A DNA stretch of 64,000 nucleotides, taken from Bicyclus anynana. Taxonomy: Eukaryota > Arthropoda > Insecta > Lepidoptera > Nymphalidae. The stretch covers positions 5,475,107 to 5,539,106 of the forward strand of contig NC_069087.1 in NCBI RefSeq assembly GCF_947172395.1. The letters are read 5' to 3'. The notes under the pieces were generated by a model that was not told the DNA's origin, did not search any database, and saw only the letters and a program-made list of their open reading frames with translations. Below are positions 21,194 through 32,430 of the stretch, piece after piece. The position numbers and the translations under genes were made by a program. The first letter of the stretch is position 1; the number at the start of each line of letters is the position of its first letter.

Positions 21194-21372
21194 CAAGCTG
21201 ACGCCGCACGGTTTTACCTGCGTGGTCCCTGTTCCTGTAGGAATACGGGGATAATATGTAGCCTAATAGCCTTCCTCAATAAATGGGCTATCTATCACTG
21301 ATAGATTTTTTCAAATCGCACCAGTGGTTCCTGAGATTAGCACGTTCAATCAAACAAAAGAACTCTTTAGCA
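21194..21372 (-). mobile_element. Helitron family A, 5' end damaged
   Basis: On the minus strand it is truncated at the 5' side near AAAGAGTTC and ends in the hairpin and GTCAGCTTG, a mutated CTAG end. Confidence 0.8.
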
Positions 21373-22600
21373 AAAATCGACTTTTAGGTTGTATTTTTTT
21401 GTTACCTACTACTGGCAACTTATATTTTCTTTCACAATAACCTAGAGGCCAAGAAAACAAAGAAACTATACATCTAGTGTTATAGAACAATCGGTAACAG
21501 CTTTGCTAAAAAACGATGCAAAAACGACTAAAACCGTCAGCTTTTGTTCCACGCAAAAAGTTATTGAAGCGTAGATAAAACAATCTCACTTTACGACCGC
21601 GGATTTCTTTTATTATACGTCCCCGTATCCTTAAAGATAAAAAATATCGGATAAAGTGTCGGGCTTAATGTGTTGAAAATAACCCGGCCGTGTACGGGAG
21701 TCGTCGGGATAAGGCGGCGGATTTTAGGGTTGTGACCTATTTCCACTCGCAGGGTGCTCCCCGGGCAGAGCTGCCGTTCTATTGACCCACATGTACGCAA
21801 GCTTTGACGTCAGAGCTCGCGATGACGTCACACAGCTACAGGCTGCTCTTTGTGCGCGACTATTGTGTACTTAAAGCATTTTCATAATAAGTATTGGTAT
21901 AATTGAGTTCCGTTTGCTTACTTAAAGGAAATGGAGTGTAAACATAATGGGTTAATGTGAACCATTGAAAATTATTCCACTAGGGAAAATTGATGATCGA
22001 TTTGACTTTTTTTTCAAATCCATCCTATAGGTACGATCCTATATAATTTTTAGCTCTTACGCAATGTTACGGGGAACGCCTTTCTTTATATCCTTTTACA
22101 CGGAAAAGGTCTTCCGGACTGCATTCTTCACCGTGATCCAGAACATATCTGCTGTCTTTATGTCTGCTTCCAAACTCCAAAGCCTGCCACGCCTTCGCTT
22201 TTTACTTTTAGGACATCACTGGAAGTACTTCTAGTGTTAGTTACGGGAATAGTTAGGTACATAATACATATATTTTGGTAGGTACACAAAGCAATTTACA
22301 CCTACACAAAAGAACCAAGCAATAATACCTACATGAATATTTGTTTAGTATTTTTTTCTGTACAGTTATAAGCCATTCAAAAATAATTAAACTTTGGATG
22401 TCTGCAGCACATAAACGGGAATGTTTTTTTTTTATAATTAGTATAGTCAGTAGACATTTGAAAATTTATTGTATGTTCATAAAAACGTAAGCAATTTAAA
22501 AAGGGTGTGATTGTAATTATTAATCTCGTAAATAAAAATAAAATTCTTACCACACTAGGTTCCAAGAAAAAAGTAATTCTTTTAAGGTTAATTGCATACG
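21373..22600. other. Repeat-poor stretch with a GC-rich island; no gene confirmed
   Basis: Positions 21590-21850 are GC-rich for this window and hold two CRE palindromes (listed separately). Positions 22080-22220, read on the minus strand, give a short Arg-rich frame that may be degraded LINE sequence. No splice-bounded exon is convincing. Confidence 0.35.
21805..21830. promoter_or_regulatory. Pair of consensus CRE palindromes
   Basis: TGACGTCA occurs at 21805-21812 and again at 21823-21830, 18 bp apart, in a GC-rich segment. The octamer is the consensus target of CREB/ATF bZIP factors. No transcription start or adjacent first exon is identifiable, so the promoter role is inference. Confidence 0.3.
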
Positions 22601-22603
22601 TTT

Positions 22604-22970
22604 ATATAATAAAATGCCACATGAAACCACAGGTATGTCTATTAATAAGTTCAAAGTTTTTATTAAACGCATTCATATAGAAAAGTCGTATTATAATGTT
22701 AAGGATTATTCAGACGACGAAAATACTTGGCATTGAATTGCACATCTTGATAAATTTGTAAAATTGTGATAAACAAAAAATAAAAGCTGACTGAGTTTGT
22801 TGTGTGCTCTTCTCGGACTAAGGCGCATTTGGAACCTTTGTAACTTTAATTTTATGTTTTCGACCAATTATTATCACCATCATCTAATAATATTATTACC
22901 ACGTTTCGAAAGTACTTCTAAACTAAGCCTAATTGAAATAATTGAACTTTGACTTGGACTTTAAAGAAGA
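22604..22970 (+). mobile_element. CR1/L2-like LINE, last codons and 3' end
   Basis: The frame NKMPHETTGMSINKFKVF continues to YYNVKDYSDDENTWH and a TGA. It aligns with the end of the better copy at 60554-60799 (KIPKTVMDLPMHSFKQ, then YYNIDEF). The 3' part (CTGAGTTTGTTGTG, CGTTTCGAAAGTACTT, TAAGCCTAATTGAAATAA) recurs at 45241-45398. Confidence 0.85.
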
Positions 22971-23012
22971 TTTTTAGAAGAAGTTCTAAGTAGCATTTCA
23001 ATTTTCAACGTA

Positions 23013-23013
23013 C

Positions 23014-23052
<39 letters not shown>

Positions 23053-23345
23053 TATCATCATCATCATCATCATTAACAGCCGATGGACGTCCACCGCTGG
23101 ACATAGGTCTCTTGCATGGACTTCCAAACAAAGCGGTCTCGAGCCGCCAGCATCCAGCGGCTCCCTGCAACCCGCTTGATGTCCTCGGTCCACCTACTAA
23201 GGGGTCGACCAACAATGCGCTTTCCGGTGCGGGGTCGCCATTCCAGCACCTTTGGACCCCAACGTCCATCGGCTTTTCGAACTATATGGCCTGCCCATTG
23301 CCACTTTAGCTTCGCGACTCGCTGAGCTATATCAGTGACTTCAAC
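23013..23345 (-). mobile_element. RTE-like LINE C-terminal piece with long (ATG)n tail
   Basis: On the minus strand the frame reads VEVTDIAQRVAKLKWQWAGH, then GKRIVGRPLSRWTEDIKRVA and ARDRFVWKSMQETYVQRW, typical of the C-terminus of RTE-type proteins. The plus-strand left end holds about 20 CAT/ATC triplets (23013-23073). The frame is intact over about 90 codons, so this is among the younger copies. Confidence 0.9.
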
Positions 23346-23429
23346 GTATACCGAGACTAAACAGAGATACTCGTAGTTCTCAATAAATAAAGAATAATAG
23401 CGGTCTAGATGTTTACAGCTGACGGCCAT

Positions 23430-23690
23430 TGTTTGTTAGGACTGAATGATAAATTAAAATGTCTCTAGATGTGGTCGACTGGGAAATAAAATAAACATTC
23501 GTTATTACAACTTGTATGAAAGTTAGATAAACTGATGTTTCAATGTGTTTATTGTTAGAAACGATATCAATTCAAAAGTGAAATCGAATGTACGAATAGT
23601 GTGATAAAAAAAAAAATTTCGAATAGTTTCACTAAAAAAAACTGGCGATAGGTACTATTAGTAAATAATATTAGTTTGGTCGGTAGTTTA
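23430..23690. other. No gene
   Basis: AT-rich sequence with two short A-runs. Nothing was recognised. Confidence 0.4.
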
Positions 23691-23693
23691 TTT

Positions 23694-23786
23694 TTTGACG
23701 AGACAACGTCTTATAATTCAATGAAGCCGGATGCAAACTCGAAAAAAGATGACGTCATGCGTCGTGCCCTCGCTCTAGGGTTGCCA
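23694..23786. mobile_element. Small dispersed repeat, copy 1
   Basis: TTTTTGACGAGACAACGTCT, then GAAAAAAGATGACGTCATGC and CGCTCTAGGGTTGCC recur at 34545-34627. No coding capacity is present. Confidence 0.7.
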
Positions 23787-23844
23787 ACTTTTTTTACAAT
23801 AAATAAAGTACATTCTGGTCTATGAATATATATTAAACACTATT

Positions 23845-23880
23845 AAGAACCTCCTCCTTTTTGAAGTCGGTTAAAAAACG
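23845..23880 (-). mobile_element. Terminal fragment of the AACCGACTTC repeat family
   Basis: CCTCCTTTTTGAAGTCGGTT is the inverted form of the start seen at 15369 and 38562. Only the end remains. Confidence 0.55.
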
Positions 23881-23889
23881 AACATTTAC

Positions 23890-24530
23890 TTTGGAAATAT
23901 GCGACCATTCCATCAGTATTTTCTTATGACGTTGTCACGTTCAACTATCGTCAGTAAACCGACTTAACAGACAACCGATTTTTTTTATCATAATATAGGA
24001 GATGTACTAAATACAGTCCCTTAAAATTGTCCCCTATACTACTAGTAAACAAATCTGTTAAATCTAATTGTGGATAGGATAAATACAATAGTATTATAAC
24101 GTTATAGTGCTTGACTACGAATTTTTTTTGGAAAGTACCTACAACGTGTTCAAAATTATGCAATAGAATTGTGCATTCCAAATTCCTCTGCTTTTATATT
24201 CATTTCACGTTTAATATTAATGTAGAAGGCGTACAACAACCGACCATTTCATTATCTTCTACTCGTACGTTCTTTATTAATTTAAAGTGCACTATTGCTA
24301 GAACAAAGTATACTTTGTTCTATACTTACTCACAGTGGCGTGCAGTTCATAGATGCAAAAATGCCCTGCCTTGATGACTCACTACGAAACTTTATTGTAC
24401 AAGAAATTCCCATTTTTCACAATTATTATGTATAGTGCATACCCTAGTAAAAAGTTTTGTGTACGCCACTGCTTACTCACTACCCGCTATGTAAATATTA
24501 CTTGCACTGTTGTCGGAATAAAGTACGAGT
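23890..24530. other. No gene recognised
   Basis: A small hairpin-like duplication (ACAAAGTATACTTTGT) lies at 24303-24318. The rest shows no exon or element. Confidence 0.35.
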
Positions 24531-24534
24531 GTTT

Positions 24535-24730
24535 TGGCCGGTGGGAGACTTCGGCCGTGGCTAGTTTGCCCTACCGGCAAAAAATAACCGGCAAGCGATT
24601 TAGCATTCCGGTACGATGTCGTGTAGAAACTGAATGGGATGTGGATTTTCGACCTCCTCCTAACAAGTTACCCGGTTTCCATCTTAGATTGCATCATCAC
24701 TTACCATCAGGTGAGATTGTAGTCAAGGTC
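24535..24730 (+). mobile_element. SINE-B, 5'-truncated
   Basis: It starts inside the family at GGTGGGAGACTTCGGCCGTG and runs to the GAGATTGTAGTCAAGG end. It joins tail to tail with an inverted copy at 24731. Confidence 0.85.
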
Positions 24731-24971
24731 AAGCGGGCTAACTTTTTCGGAGTGAAATGAATCTCACACTACTCTCGGTTTCTACACAATATCGTACCGC
24801 AACGCTAAATCGCCTGACGGTACGTCTTTGCCGGTAGGGTGGTAACTAGCCACGGTCGAAGCCTCCCACCAGCCAGATCTGGAGCAATTAAGAAAACCTT
24901 AATCGGCCCAGCCGGGGATCGAACCCAGGACCTCCGACTTGTAAATCCACCATACCACTGCGAAGGCCGAC
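24731..24971 (-). mobile_element. SINE-B, inverted partner
   Basis: On the minus strand this copy holds the tRNA-like head (GGATCGAACCC complement region near 24917) and body. Together with 24535-24730 it makes an inverted pair whose common parts could fold into a long RNA duplex. Confidence 0.85.
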
Positions 24972-24974
24972 AAC

Positions 24975-25590
24975 ATATTGGAAAACAACAATACTTTGTG
25001 GTTGCCGAAATCTTTATTCTACTAACAGGGTAATGAAAAGCAAAATAAAAAAAGTTCGAACCTAAAACAACAATCCAGATTTTCATCAACCTTTATAACG
25101 TTGAAGCATTTAACTTCAAATTATTCACGAATAAAAAAATAATATGAGCTGCAAACTCACACAGCAATCCAAGCTTTGAAGTTGGCGTTTGAACACGCGA
25201 TAAACAAAATGTATAAAGGGATAGCTCGATTCATTTATTTGAATACCATTCGAACCTTCGAGGGTCTCTTTTTGTTTTCAACACAGTTTCATCTACAATG
25301 GAATGAGTAAACTACATAAGCAGAAATTCTTTTTTATATAAGAAAAGATGGATAGCATAGCCTTTTGACCTAAAAAACCTAAAAATCCTTAAAGCTTGAT
25401 AATGCGATCATTGTTTCCAAGCTTTCGTCTAACTTCATGGCAACCATGCTTTACAAATTAATATAGACTGCATGGTTGCTATGAAGCCCAAGTTTTTAAG
25501 TACTTGAGATATGTTTTCTTTTGATATCCAATAAACAATATAGAGAAAATACGTGTTATACTATGACATTACGGAACACTATTCTCAACA
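24975..25590. other. No gene recognised
   Basis: AT-rich sequence. I see no exon or family match. Confidence 0.4.
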
Positions 25591-25593
25591 TCG

Positions 25594-25797
25594 ATATAAG
25601 ATGAAAACGGGCTAACTTATTAGGATGAGTATGAAAATACACACCCCTTCACCATGTATTTACACGAAATCGTACCTAACGGCACGCTATATCGCTTGGC
25701 GGTACGTCTTAGTCGGTAGGGTGGTAACTAGACACGGCCAAAGCCTCCCACCAGCCAGACCTGAACTAATTAAGAAAATCTCAATTGGCCCAGCCAA
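25594..25797 (-). mobile_element. SINE-B, head missing
   Basis: The body reads in SINE-B order on the minus strand up to CTGGCTGGGCCAATTGAGAT, where the tRNA-like part is lost. Confidence 0.85.
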
Positions 25798-25888
25798 AGT
25801 CAAATACCCTCATATGTTATTAATTATTAGTGAGAAGAAATAAACGATAGATAATATTTACAGTGATACATTGCATAAAGGTTGCCTA

Positions 25889-26030
25889 GTTAACTAGCCA
25901 AGGATGCATACCACCAGACCAGACCTGCACCAATTAAAAAAATATAAAATCCTAAACTGACCGTGCTGGGAAATGTACCCAAGCAATCTCTATTACAAAC
26001 CCAGTACTACCAACTGCGACAGAGAGGTCA
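25889..26030 (-). mobile_element. SINE-B, highly diverged
   Basis: CACCAGACCAGACCTGCACC, then ACTGACCGTGCTGGGAAATG and GTACCCAAGCAATCTC correspond to the head and adjacent body of SINE-B, with many substitutions. Confidence 0.55.
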
Positions 26031-26034
26031 TTCT

Positions 26035-26720
26035 ACCATTGTTGTAAATATTAATCGTGGAGAGGTAAATATCCGCAAGTACAATATATAATAATTCAAT
26101 TAGCTAACACACTGTCATAAAACTGTACAAAATAAAGAGATAAAACGCTGTATTATGGTGGTATAAGCCAAAACAGTAATCCGCAACGATTTTATGCCGG
26201 GCGTCGCGATGTCTTCGGAGCACTTATCCCTAATACAAGTCAACCATGTCGACTGGACGTATTACCCGCAGAGTAAATATAAACAGAGGCACTGTTTTAA
26301 TATTTAAAGAAACGGTTGACATCGTTACAGAATTCAAAACAGGTTTGTGGGTTTTAGGGGTCGTTTTTCCATTTTAGATTGCTAGGTCGTTGCGTTGTAC
26401 AGGGCTTCTCTTGTTTTTCTGAAATACTATTATTTTAAGCAATAACTGAACGCAATTAGATGATTTATAACCTGAAAAAACACAGTACTTTGTATTCAGA
26501 ACTGTTGCGCTTCACGAATATTTCAGAGATTTTCACAAAATAAGTCCCAAATTAAAGCCGAAAGAATCCCCACCTTTTATACCTACTATCAACCTCAATG
26601 TTAACGCCTTTAGCATTTTTTGGATGGGAAATGGAGATTTTTTGGATTCAAAAGGCATGGGATTTTATGCAAGCGAATGCGGTATGGTAAAAAAGGGTAA
26701 ACTTAGCTATACGAGTATAA
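26035..26720. other. No gene recognised
   Basis: Positions 26190-26290 are GC-richer but no reading frame with splice sites is evident. Confidence 0.35.
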
Positions 26721-26724
26721 TCTA

Positions 26725-27422
26725 CTAGCGAACGCCCGCAACTTCGTGGAAATCAATGTAAACTTTCAACCCCTATTTCACCACTTTATGGGTTGAATTT
26801 TTAAAATGCTTGAATAATGTATATCTTCAATAAATAAATCATTATATTTCGTAATTTTTTTATGATTTATGAACAAATTTTTAAAATTGTTACTCTTAAA
26901 AACGGACTTTCAATACGAATTTCAACCCCTATTTAATTCCCTGCTATTTTTATTTTAGGGTCAAAAAGTACCCTATGTTTGCTTTAAGGTCCCATTTACC
27001 ATTATACCAAAATTTGTCTTGATCAGTTCAGCCGATAAGCCCTGAAAAGGTAACAGACAGACAGACCTACTTTTCGTTATCAACCCATATTCGGCTCACT
27101 GCTGAGCTCGAGTCTCCTCTCAGAATGAAAGGGTTTAGGCCAATAGTCCACCACGCTGGCCCAATGCGGATTGGCAGACTTCACACACGCAGAGAATTAA
27201 GAAATTTTCTGGTGTGCAGGTTTTCTCACGATGTTTTCCTTCACCGTTTGAGACACGTGATATTTAATTTCTTAAAATGCAGACAACTGAAAAGTTGGAG
27301 GTGCATGCCCCGGACCGGATTCGAACCCTTTTCCTCCGGAATCGGAGGCAGAGGTCATATCCACTGGGCTATCACGGCTCTCTGACCTACTTTTGCATTT
27401 ATAATATTAGTATACATGTAGA
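26725..27422 (-). mobile_element. Helitron family D, interrupted by SINE-A
   Basis: The plus strand opens with CTAGCGAACGCCCGCAAC after an A, holds AAAAAGTACCCTATG and CAGACAGACAGACC, and closes with TATAATATTAGTATACATG and GA before T. Without the SINE at 27075-27383 the element is about 380 bp. A related 5' half lies at 39211-39420. Confidence 0.75.
27075..27383 (-). mobile_element. SINE-A with 11-bp target duplication, inside a Helitron
   Basis: This is a full copy on the minus strand. The direct repeat GACCTACTTTT lies at 27064-27074 and 27384-27394. The host sequence is a family D Helitron, so the SINE moved after the Helitron did. Confidence 0.92.
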
Positions 27423-27424
27423 TA

Positions 27425-28250
27425 GAATGTACAATGTACAAGTAAATGTACATCGATCCTCATCTCAGTCAGACTTTCACTGTTAAAAATAATAAGGATT
27501 ACATTCTCTTTGAAAAATAGTTAGTAGCATCTACAAATAGCAGTCTCTCCTGCTAATTAATCTATAGTACCTAGAAAGGGCGACTCCCAAGTAGCTTAAG
27601 CTCCGATGAGCTGAAAACTACGCTCGTCGCGAATCATTCGTCCTTTTTCATTCGGCAACTAATGGATTCCAGAGCGAAACAAGCGAAAATAAAATTTCTC
27701 CGTCCGATGCTCGGAGTGATTTCTCTTTTGAAGATGGAAATCCATTTTGTTTTTTAATCTGTTGCACTCGTTATTTTTAATTTGACGTCTCGCTGAAAGA
27801 ATGCTTTCTATTGAAAGTAATGCCACGTTCATTGAGCTATCTTATAAATAGTTCGCTACTTTGCAAATACCGAAACGAGGAAAAATAACATCAGCGGTTT
27901 TTTTATACAAATATTTCTTCACTGACTATTAGTCGCTTGGCTGCGGTACCTCGGTGTCTTTCATAGAATAAAGCGAGCCTCCGATCGAGTCTGTTTTGGC
28001 AGACCAACCTTTTTATAACTGTATTCTGAGAGACGAATATACTAAATGTCTTGACACTTCTTCGCTTCGATTTGGTGGTAGCCGTGGCCGAAACTTCAAG
28101 TTAGGCCTTGACTACAATTTCATGCTTAATTTAAATGTATTAAATTGCATTTGATGGTTCATGGTTTCCTAGATTATGCATGAAAAATGTTGCCGCAATT
28201 TACTTAGGCAACCTATTTGCAATATGTTATTGCGAATATTATCTATCATT
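27425..28250. other. Repeat-poor, moderately GC-rich sequence; no gene confirmed
   Basis: Positions 27570-27740 and 27930-28020 lack family repeats and could include conserved noncoding DNA. A fragment at 28095-28122 (AGGCCTTGACTACAATTTCA) resembles the end of SINE-B. Confidence 0.35.
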
Positions 28251-28255
28251 TATTA

Positions 28256-28625
28256 CGCCCGCGACTTCGTCCGCGTGGAATTAAGTTTTTCACAAATCCT
28301 TCGGGAACCATTGATTTTTCCGGGATGAAAAGTAGGCTATGTGTTAATCCATGCTATAATGTTCTCAATACCAAATTGAATTTTCAGCTAATTCGGTTCA
28401 GTATTCGAAGCGTGAAGGAGTAACAAACATTCATATCATCAAAATCATCAGTTTTCGCAAATCTCGGGAAACCATGGATTTTTTCGGGATAAAAAGTAAG
28501 AGTAAAATCCATTTCCATTGCAAATTTCAGCCAAATCGCTTCAGTAAAGAGCGGCGGTAAAGAGTAACAAACATCCAAACAAACATCCATACAAACTTTC
28601 GCATTTACAATATTAATATTAGTAA
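28256..28625 (-). mobile_element. Helitron family C, double-unit form
   Basis: On the minus strand the element contains two successive units of the family C body: TTTGTTACTCTTTACCGCCG, GCGATTTGGCTGAAATTTGC and AAATCCATGGTTTCCCGAG, then a second TTTGTTACTCC and ATTAGCTGAAAATTC. The order and junction match the copy at 58538-58929. The CTAG end is lost near 28250. Confidence 0.8.
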
Positions 28626-28629
28626 CATA

Positions 28630-29030
28630 TCACTTATGAATAAAAGATGAAAGTATGCAGTGACTTTCATTATATTTAGTGTTAGTACTGACAGTAGTTA
28701 GGCACTGAAAAATATAGTTAAAAGAAAATTACCACAGAAAACATAACATGCGAGAAACTTACTGCACAAGTTGTTATAAATGCAAAAGACACAATATTAC
28801 GCTTTCCCTCTATTTGCGAGCTTTTCTCAATTTTAAATTCTTTGTTTACTTATCTCTCGTAGCAGGAAGACATGTAACAACCCCAACAGGGAATATACAG
28901 CTTGGAAGAAATAATTGTATATACTCGCATTTGCGGGGTTTTATAACAAAGAAAACTTGCACATGAAAGATAGTAAATATATTTTCTTCCATTTCATCAG
29001 AAGTATTTGTGGTCAAAATAATCGTAGCTT
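28630..29030. other. No gene recognised
   Basis: AT-rich sequence. Short plus-strand frames at 28748-28966 and 28915-29100 have no family features. Confidence 0.4.
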
Positions 29031-29032
29031 TT

Positions 29033-29275
29033 TAACCTACTCCAAAAAAAATTGGTTCTTAATTCGACGCGTATGTTTTTTTATGTTTGTTACCTCATAA
29101 CTTCGCCATTTACTAACCAATTTTGAAAATTCTTTTCTTGTTTGACAGAGTATACTTCTAGAGTGGTCCCATTTCATTTTCATAAAAATCGGTTAAGTAA
29201 TTTGATGTTAAAATCTAAATAACTGAAATATGTCTTTGAAGTCGGTTCCATTTTTATGTTAAAAAGATTTTTGAA
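29033..29275. mobile_element. Non-autonomous element of the AACCGACTTC family
   Basis: The start TTTTAACCTACTCCAAAAAA and the end TTTGAAGTCGGTT are approximate inverted copies. The body holds GTTACCTCATAACTTCGCC and AAAAATCGGTTAAGTAATTT. It is a non-coding element related to the terminal pieces at 15366 and 23845. Confidence 0.55.
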
Positions 29276-29279
29276 AACA

Positions 29280-29866
29280 GAATGATTGTTTAAAAGCTAC
29301 AATTGGCACTAGCAAGAAAGCTTCATACAAAGTCGAGGTTCGTTAACTCCTATTTTTTAGGTCCTTAAGACTATCAGCCTATTTAACCAGGCCACTAGGG
29401 CAAGACCACCCTTCATAAAGGAGAGGTGACAATTATGGATAGGTATCTGTAAGGTCCCTTGTCCTTACTGTAATAGCAGTAAATGCACTGCTTCATCACA
29501 ACACTCCACTCCGAGTATATATGAGACAGTGAATATAGGTATCTATTTAGTAGATACATACACTACAGTACCACTTTTACTCTTATTTTAATTTAATTTA
29601 TTGAGAAACTAAATAAATTTAGCTTAGTTAGGTTTATTTTCGTTACGGAATTTCTTGTTTAGATCGCCGCGCTCAAAGCTCGTGATAAAAGTTATGCAAT
29701 AGCTAAAAGGTTTAAAATTTATTCATTTTAATTTATCCAACCAAAAACTGATATAGCAGTTCTTTGGTCTATTTATTACCAATTAAACTTACTAGGTCTT
29801 CCCATATACACCATAATCTAAGCTTTATTCTACAACATTTTTACCACCATAGAATATTTACATACC
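29280..29866. other. No gene recognised
   Basis: AT-rich sequence with no recognisable element. Confidence 0.4.
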
Positions 29867-29877
29867 AAATAGACGTT

Positions 29878-30137
29878 TGATAGCCCAGTGGATATGACCT
29901 CTGCCTCCGATTCCGGAGGTTGTGGGTTCGAATCCGGTCCGGGGCATGCACCTCCAACTTTTCAGTTGTGTGCATTTTAAGAAATTTAATATCACGTGTC
30001 TCAATCGGTGAAGGAAAACATCGTGAGGAAACTGCCAATCCGCATTGGGCCAGCGTGGTGGACTATTGGCCTAACCCCTCTCATTCTGAGAGGAGACTCG
30101 AGCTCAGCAGTGAGCCGAATATGGGTTGATGACGACG
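29878..30137 (+). mobile_element. SINE-A with internal deletion and 11-bp target duplication
   Basis: The A-box (TAGCCCAGTGG) and B-box (GGTTCGAATCC) are intact. About 45 bp between GAGGAAAC and TGCCAATCCGC are missing. AAATAGACGTT at 29867-29877 and 30138-30148 is the target-site duplication. Confidence 0.92.
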
Positions 30138-30139
30138 AA

Positions 30140-30620
30140 ATAGACGTTGTAGTTGGTTATAGCAGGTAGCAACAGCATAAATTAAAAAACCGCATCACGA
30201 ATCATTACAAAACCGTGAAATTGTGTTGTTTTAATTGCATGCCTTATCAGGTTGTGTACGTTAGGTATGTTGCAATATATAGCCATTTATAATTAAAACC
30301 TTTATCAAATTAAATACGAGGTAAATTACACATGGTTGCAGATTTCTTCTCTTCATTTTTTAATGAAATTAGAATTTAACCGTGTTTTTTTTTTAAACGA
30401 CATTCACGCCTTAACTTAAGAGCAACTTAAGTATTTATATATACTATATTATTATTTGAGAAAATTGCTTATAAAATAGGAAAGTTTTCGAAAACTGAAC
30501 TGATAGAAGAGTTTTCACAGAAAAGAAAACTACTGTTCCAATTTTGTTAGGCAGGTAGGTTAGATTGTATTTCGTTATTTAAATGCATATTTCAGGAAAG
30601 GGTTTCATTTAACATACAGA
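30140..30620. other. No gene recognised
   Basis: AT-rich sequence only. Confidence 0.4.
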
Positions 30621-30624
30621 ATGT

Positions 30625-30925
30625 TATGTACTGTTTGCTAACAAACAAATAAAAAAATAGGGTATAAATCGCTAGTCATTTCACTCATAATAATAAAAAT
30701 TAACAAAAATAAATTCTAATTAAAATAAAAATTAACAAAAATAAATTCGATTAATAAGCTTACGACAATAAGATATAATTAATATTTTTTTTGGGTTTTT
30801 CATTCATCGCTACACGCCCGCGCGGACCACCGAGAGTGTTACGAACGAAGTTGCCAAGCTGTAGCTTCATTTCTAATTTGTCTATTGGTAAACAGTACAC
30901 ATCGAGTAGGGCAGCAGACGTAGTA
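30625..30925. mobile_element. Relative of the 2402-2990 inverted-repeat element
   Basis: It shares GTACTGTTTGCTAACAAACA, GGGTATAAATCGCTAGTCAT and the far arm TTTCTAATTTGTCTATTGGT with that element. The centre is replaced by a different GC-rich segment (30810-30865). Confidence 0.65.
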
Positions 30926-30929
30926 TTGT

Positions 30930-31365
30930 TACAATGAAGTGAAATGAAAATGAATTTCATTCAATTCAATTTCTTTTTACCTCAGAAAAAAAAAAAAAAA
31001 GGGATCACAGATCACAATGAAACAAAAACTCGTCTTTTCTTGTATTCCTTCGCATATTGCACCGAGACTCCTATTCCAATTTGGTGGACAAACAAAATGG
31101 TTGATTCCATTCCATGTTAGCAATAAACCGTCTAGGCTACTTGGATCTAGTTAGTAGGTATCCCACAATATATGATGTCCCACAATATCCAAGTCATTCT
31201 CAACTGTCTAAAAAATATCTATAGACTCAGAATAACAAAGCCTATAGATATAACACATGATTGCAACATTTCTAATTAAAACGGCTGAACGGATGTTCGT
31301 CATCTTTGATTTATTAGATTGATCACCGCACCAAATAGCAGAATTACTAATATAATATCAATTGC
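30930..31365. other. No gene recognised
   Basis: A run of 15 A bases lies near 30987. No exon is evident. Confidence 0.4.
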
Positions 31366-31369
31366 GTGG

Positions 31370-31625
31370 CTGTGTTTATCCGTGGTGTCACCTGGATGAG
31401 GGTATCGGCTGAAAATCAGTGCTGTTTGCTCCAGCAATTGGTTGGATGCAAAATGCTGAGCTGATACCTTTTTCAAGGTTGTGCCAAACATGACAGTGTG
31501 GTGTTTGGTTCTTTTACTACTTAAGTTTTGGTCTTGCCTTGCTCAGGTGTTTAAGGCATCGGTGCTTCGGCATTGTGGTGTGTGGCACAATTTTAAAATA
31601 AACGTTTTTTCTTTCTTTCTTAAAG
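31370..31625 (+). mobile_element. 3' end of a non-LTR element
   Basis: A GC-richer, non-coding-like segment (GGTGTCACCTGGATGAGGGT to CAGGTGTTTAAGGCATCGGT) ends in AATAAAC and a CTTT-rich tail. This looks like the 3' untranslated end of a LINE or SINE. The family is not certain. Confidence 0.5.
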
Positions 31626-31649
31626 AAAAAAATATTTTCTCTTAAATTT

Positions 31650-31860
31650 TTCATCCGCGTGGAATTCAGTTTTTTTAGAAATCCCGCGGGAACCATGGAT
31701 TTTTCCAAGATGAAAAATAGCCTATGTGTTAAGCCAGAGTAAAATCTATTTCCATTCCGAATTTTAGCCAAATCGCTTCAGTAACCGCGGCGTAAAGGAA
31801 AAACAAACATACACACTTACAAACACACACCATCTTACGCCTAAAAGATATTAGTGTGTG
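31650..31860 (-). mobile_element. Helitron family C, 3' end trimmed
   Basis: The minus strand shows TCACACACTAATATCTTTTA, an AC-rich run, GCGATTTGGCTAAAATTCGG and TGGTTCCCGCGGGATTTC in family order. The hairpin and CTAG are missing. Confidence 0.8.
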
Positions 31861-31931
31861 ATTAAATCAAATTGAGGACAACATCAGTCTTAAATATTGT
31901 TAAATATATTTTCTCCAATATTAAATAATAT

Positions 31932-32239
31932 CGCCGTCATCAACCCATATTCGGCTCACTGCTGAGCTCGAGTTCTCAGAACGAGAGGGGTAAGGCCAAT
32001 AGTCCATGCTGGCCCAATGCGGATTGGCAGACTTCACACACGCAGAGAATTAAGATAATTCTCTGGTATGCAGGTTTCCTGACGATGTTTTCCTTCACCG
32101 ATTGAGACACGTGAAATTTAATTTCTTAAAATGCACACAACTGAAAAGTTGGAGGTGCATGCCCCGGACCGGATTCGAACCCACACCCTCCGGAATCGGA
32201 GGCAGAGGTCATATCCACTGGGCTATCACGGCTCGGCTG
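31932..32239 (-). mobile_element. SINE-A with 12-bp target duplication
   Basis: The copy is complete. ATTAAATAATAT at 31920-31931 and 32240-32251 flanks it. Confidence 0.92.
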
Positions 32240-32430
32240 ATTAAATAATATATTGGGTCTAAAATAATATCCTTTAAATATTAAAAGTAAATGCAGTATC
32301 ATAAAGACAAACTTCATTTTTCGCTTGATAAATTTTTGATTGCTTTCAGTATCAATATCCAAAGATTGAGGGAATTAATCGGTTCGTTTGATAAAAAACC
32401 AATTATACTTCCATTAATACTTATGAATGA

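Noticed and set aside
22961..23269. Frames with Asp-rich or Met-rich runs.
   Set aside because: They are translations of the (CAT)n tail of a LINE. Only the RTE-like frame is meaningful.
24353..24760. A 135-codon plus-strand frame.
   Set aside because: The second half is SINE-B and the first half has no features. The frame is open by chance.
29878..29950. tRNA-like sequence with A and B boxes; similar at 62153, 5651, 41039 and 62918.
   Set aside because: These are heads of SINEs. The cloverleaf is not intact and the SINE bodies follow directly, so they are not functional tRNA genes.
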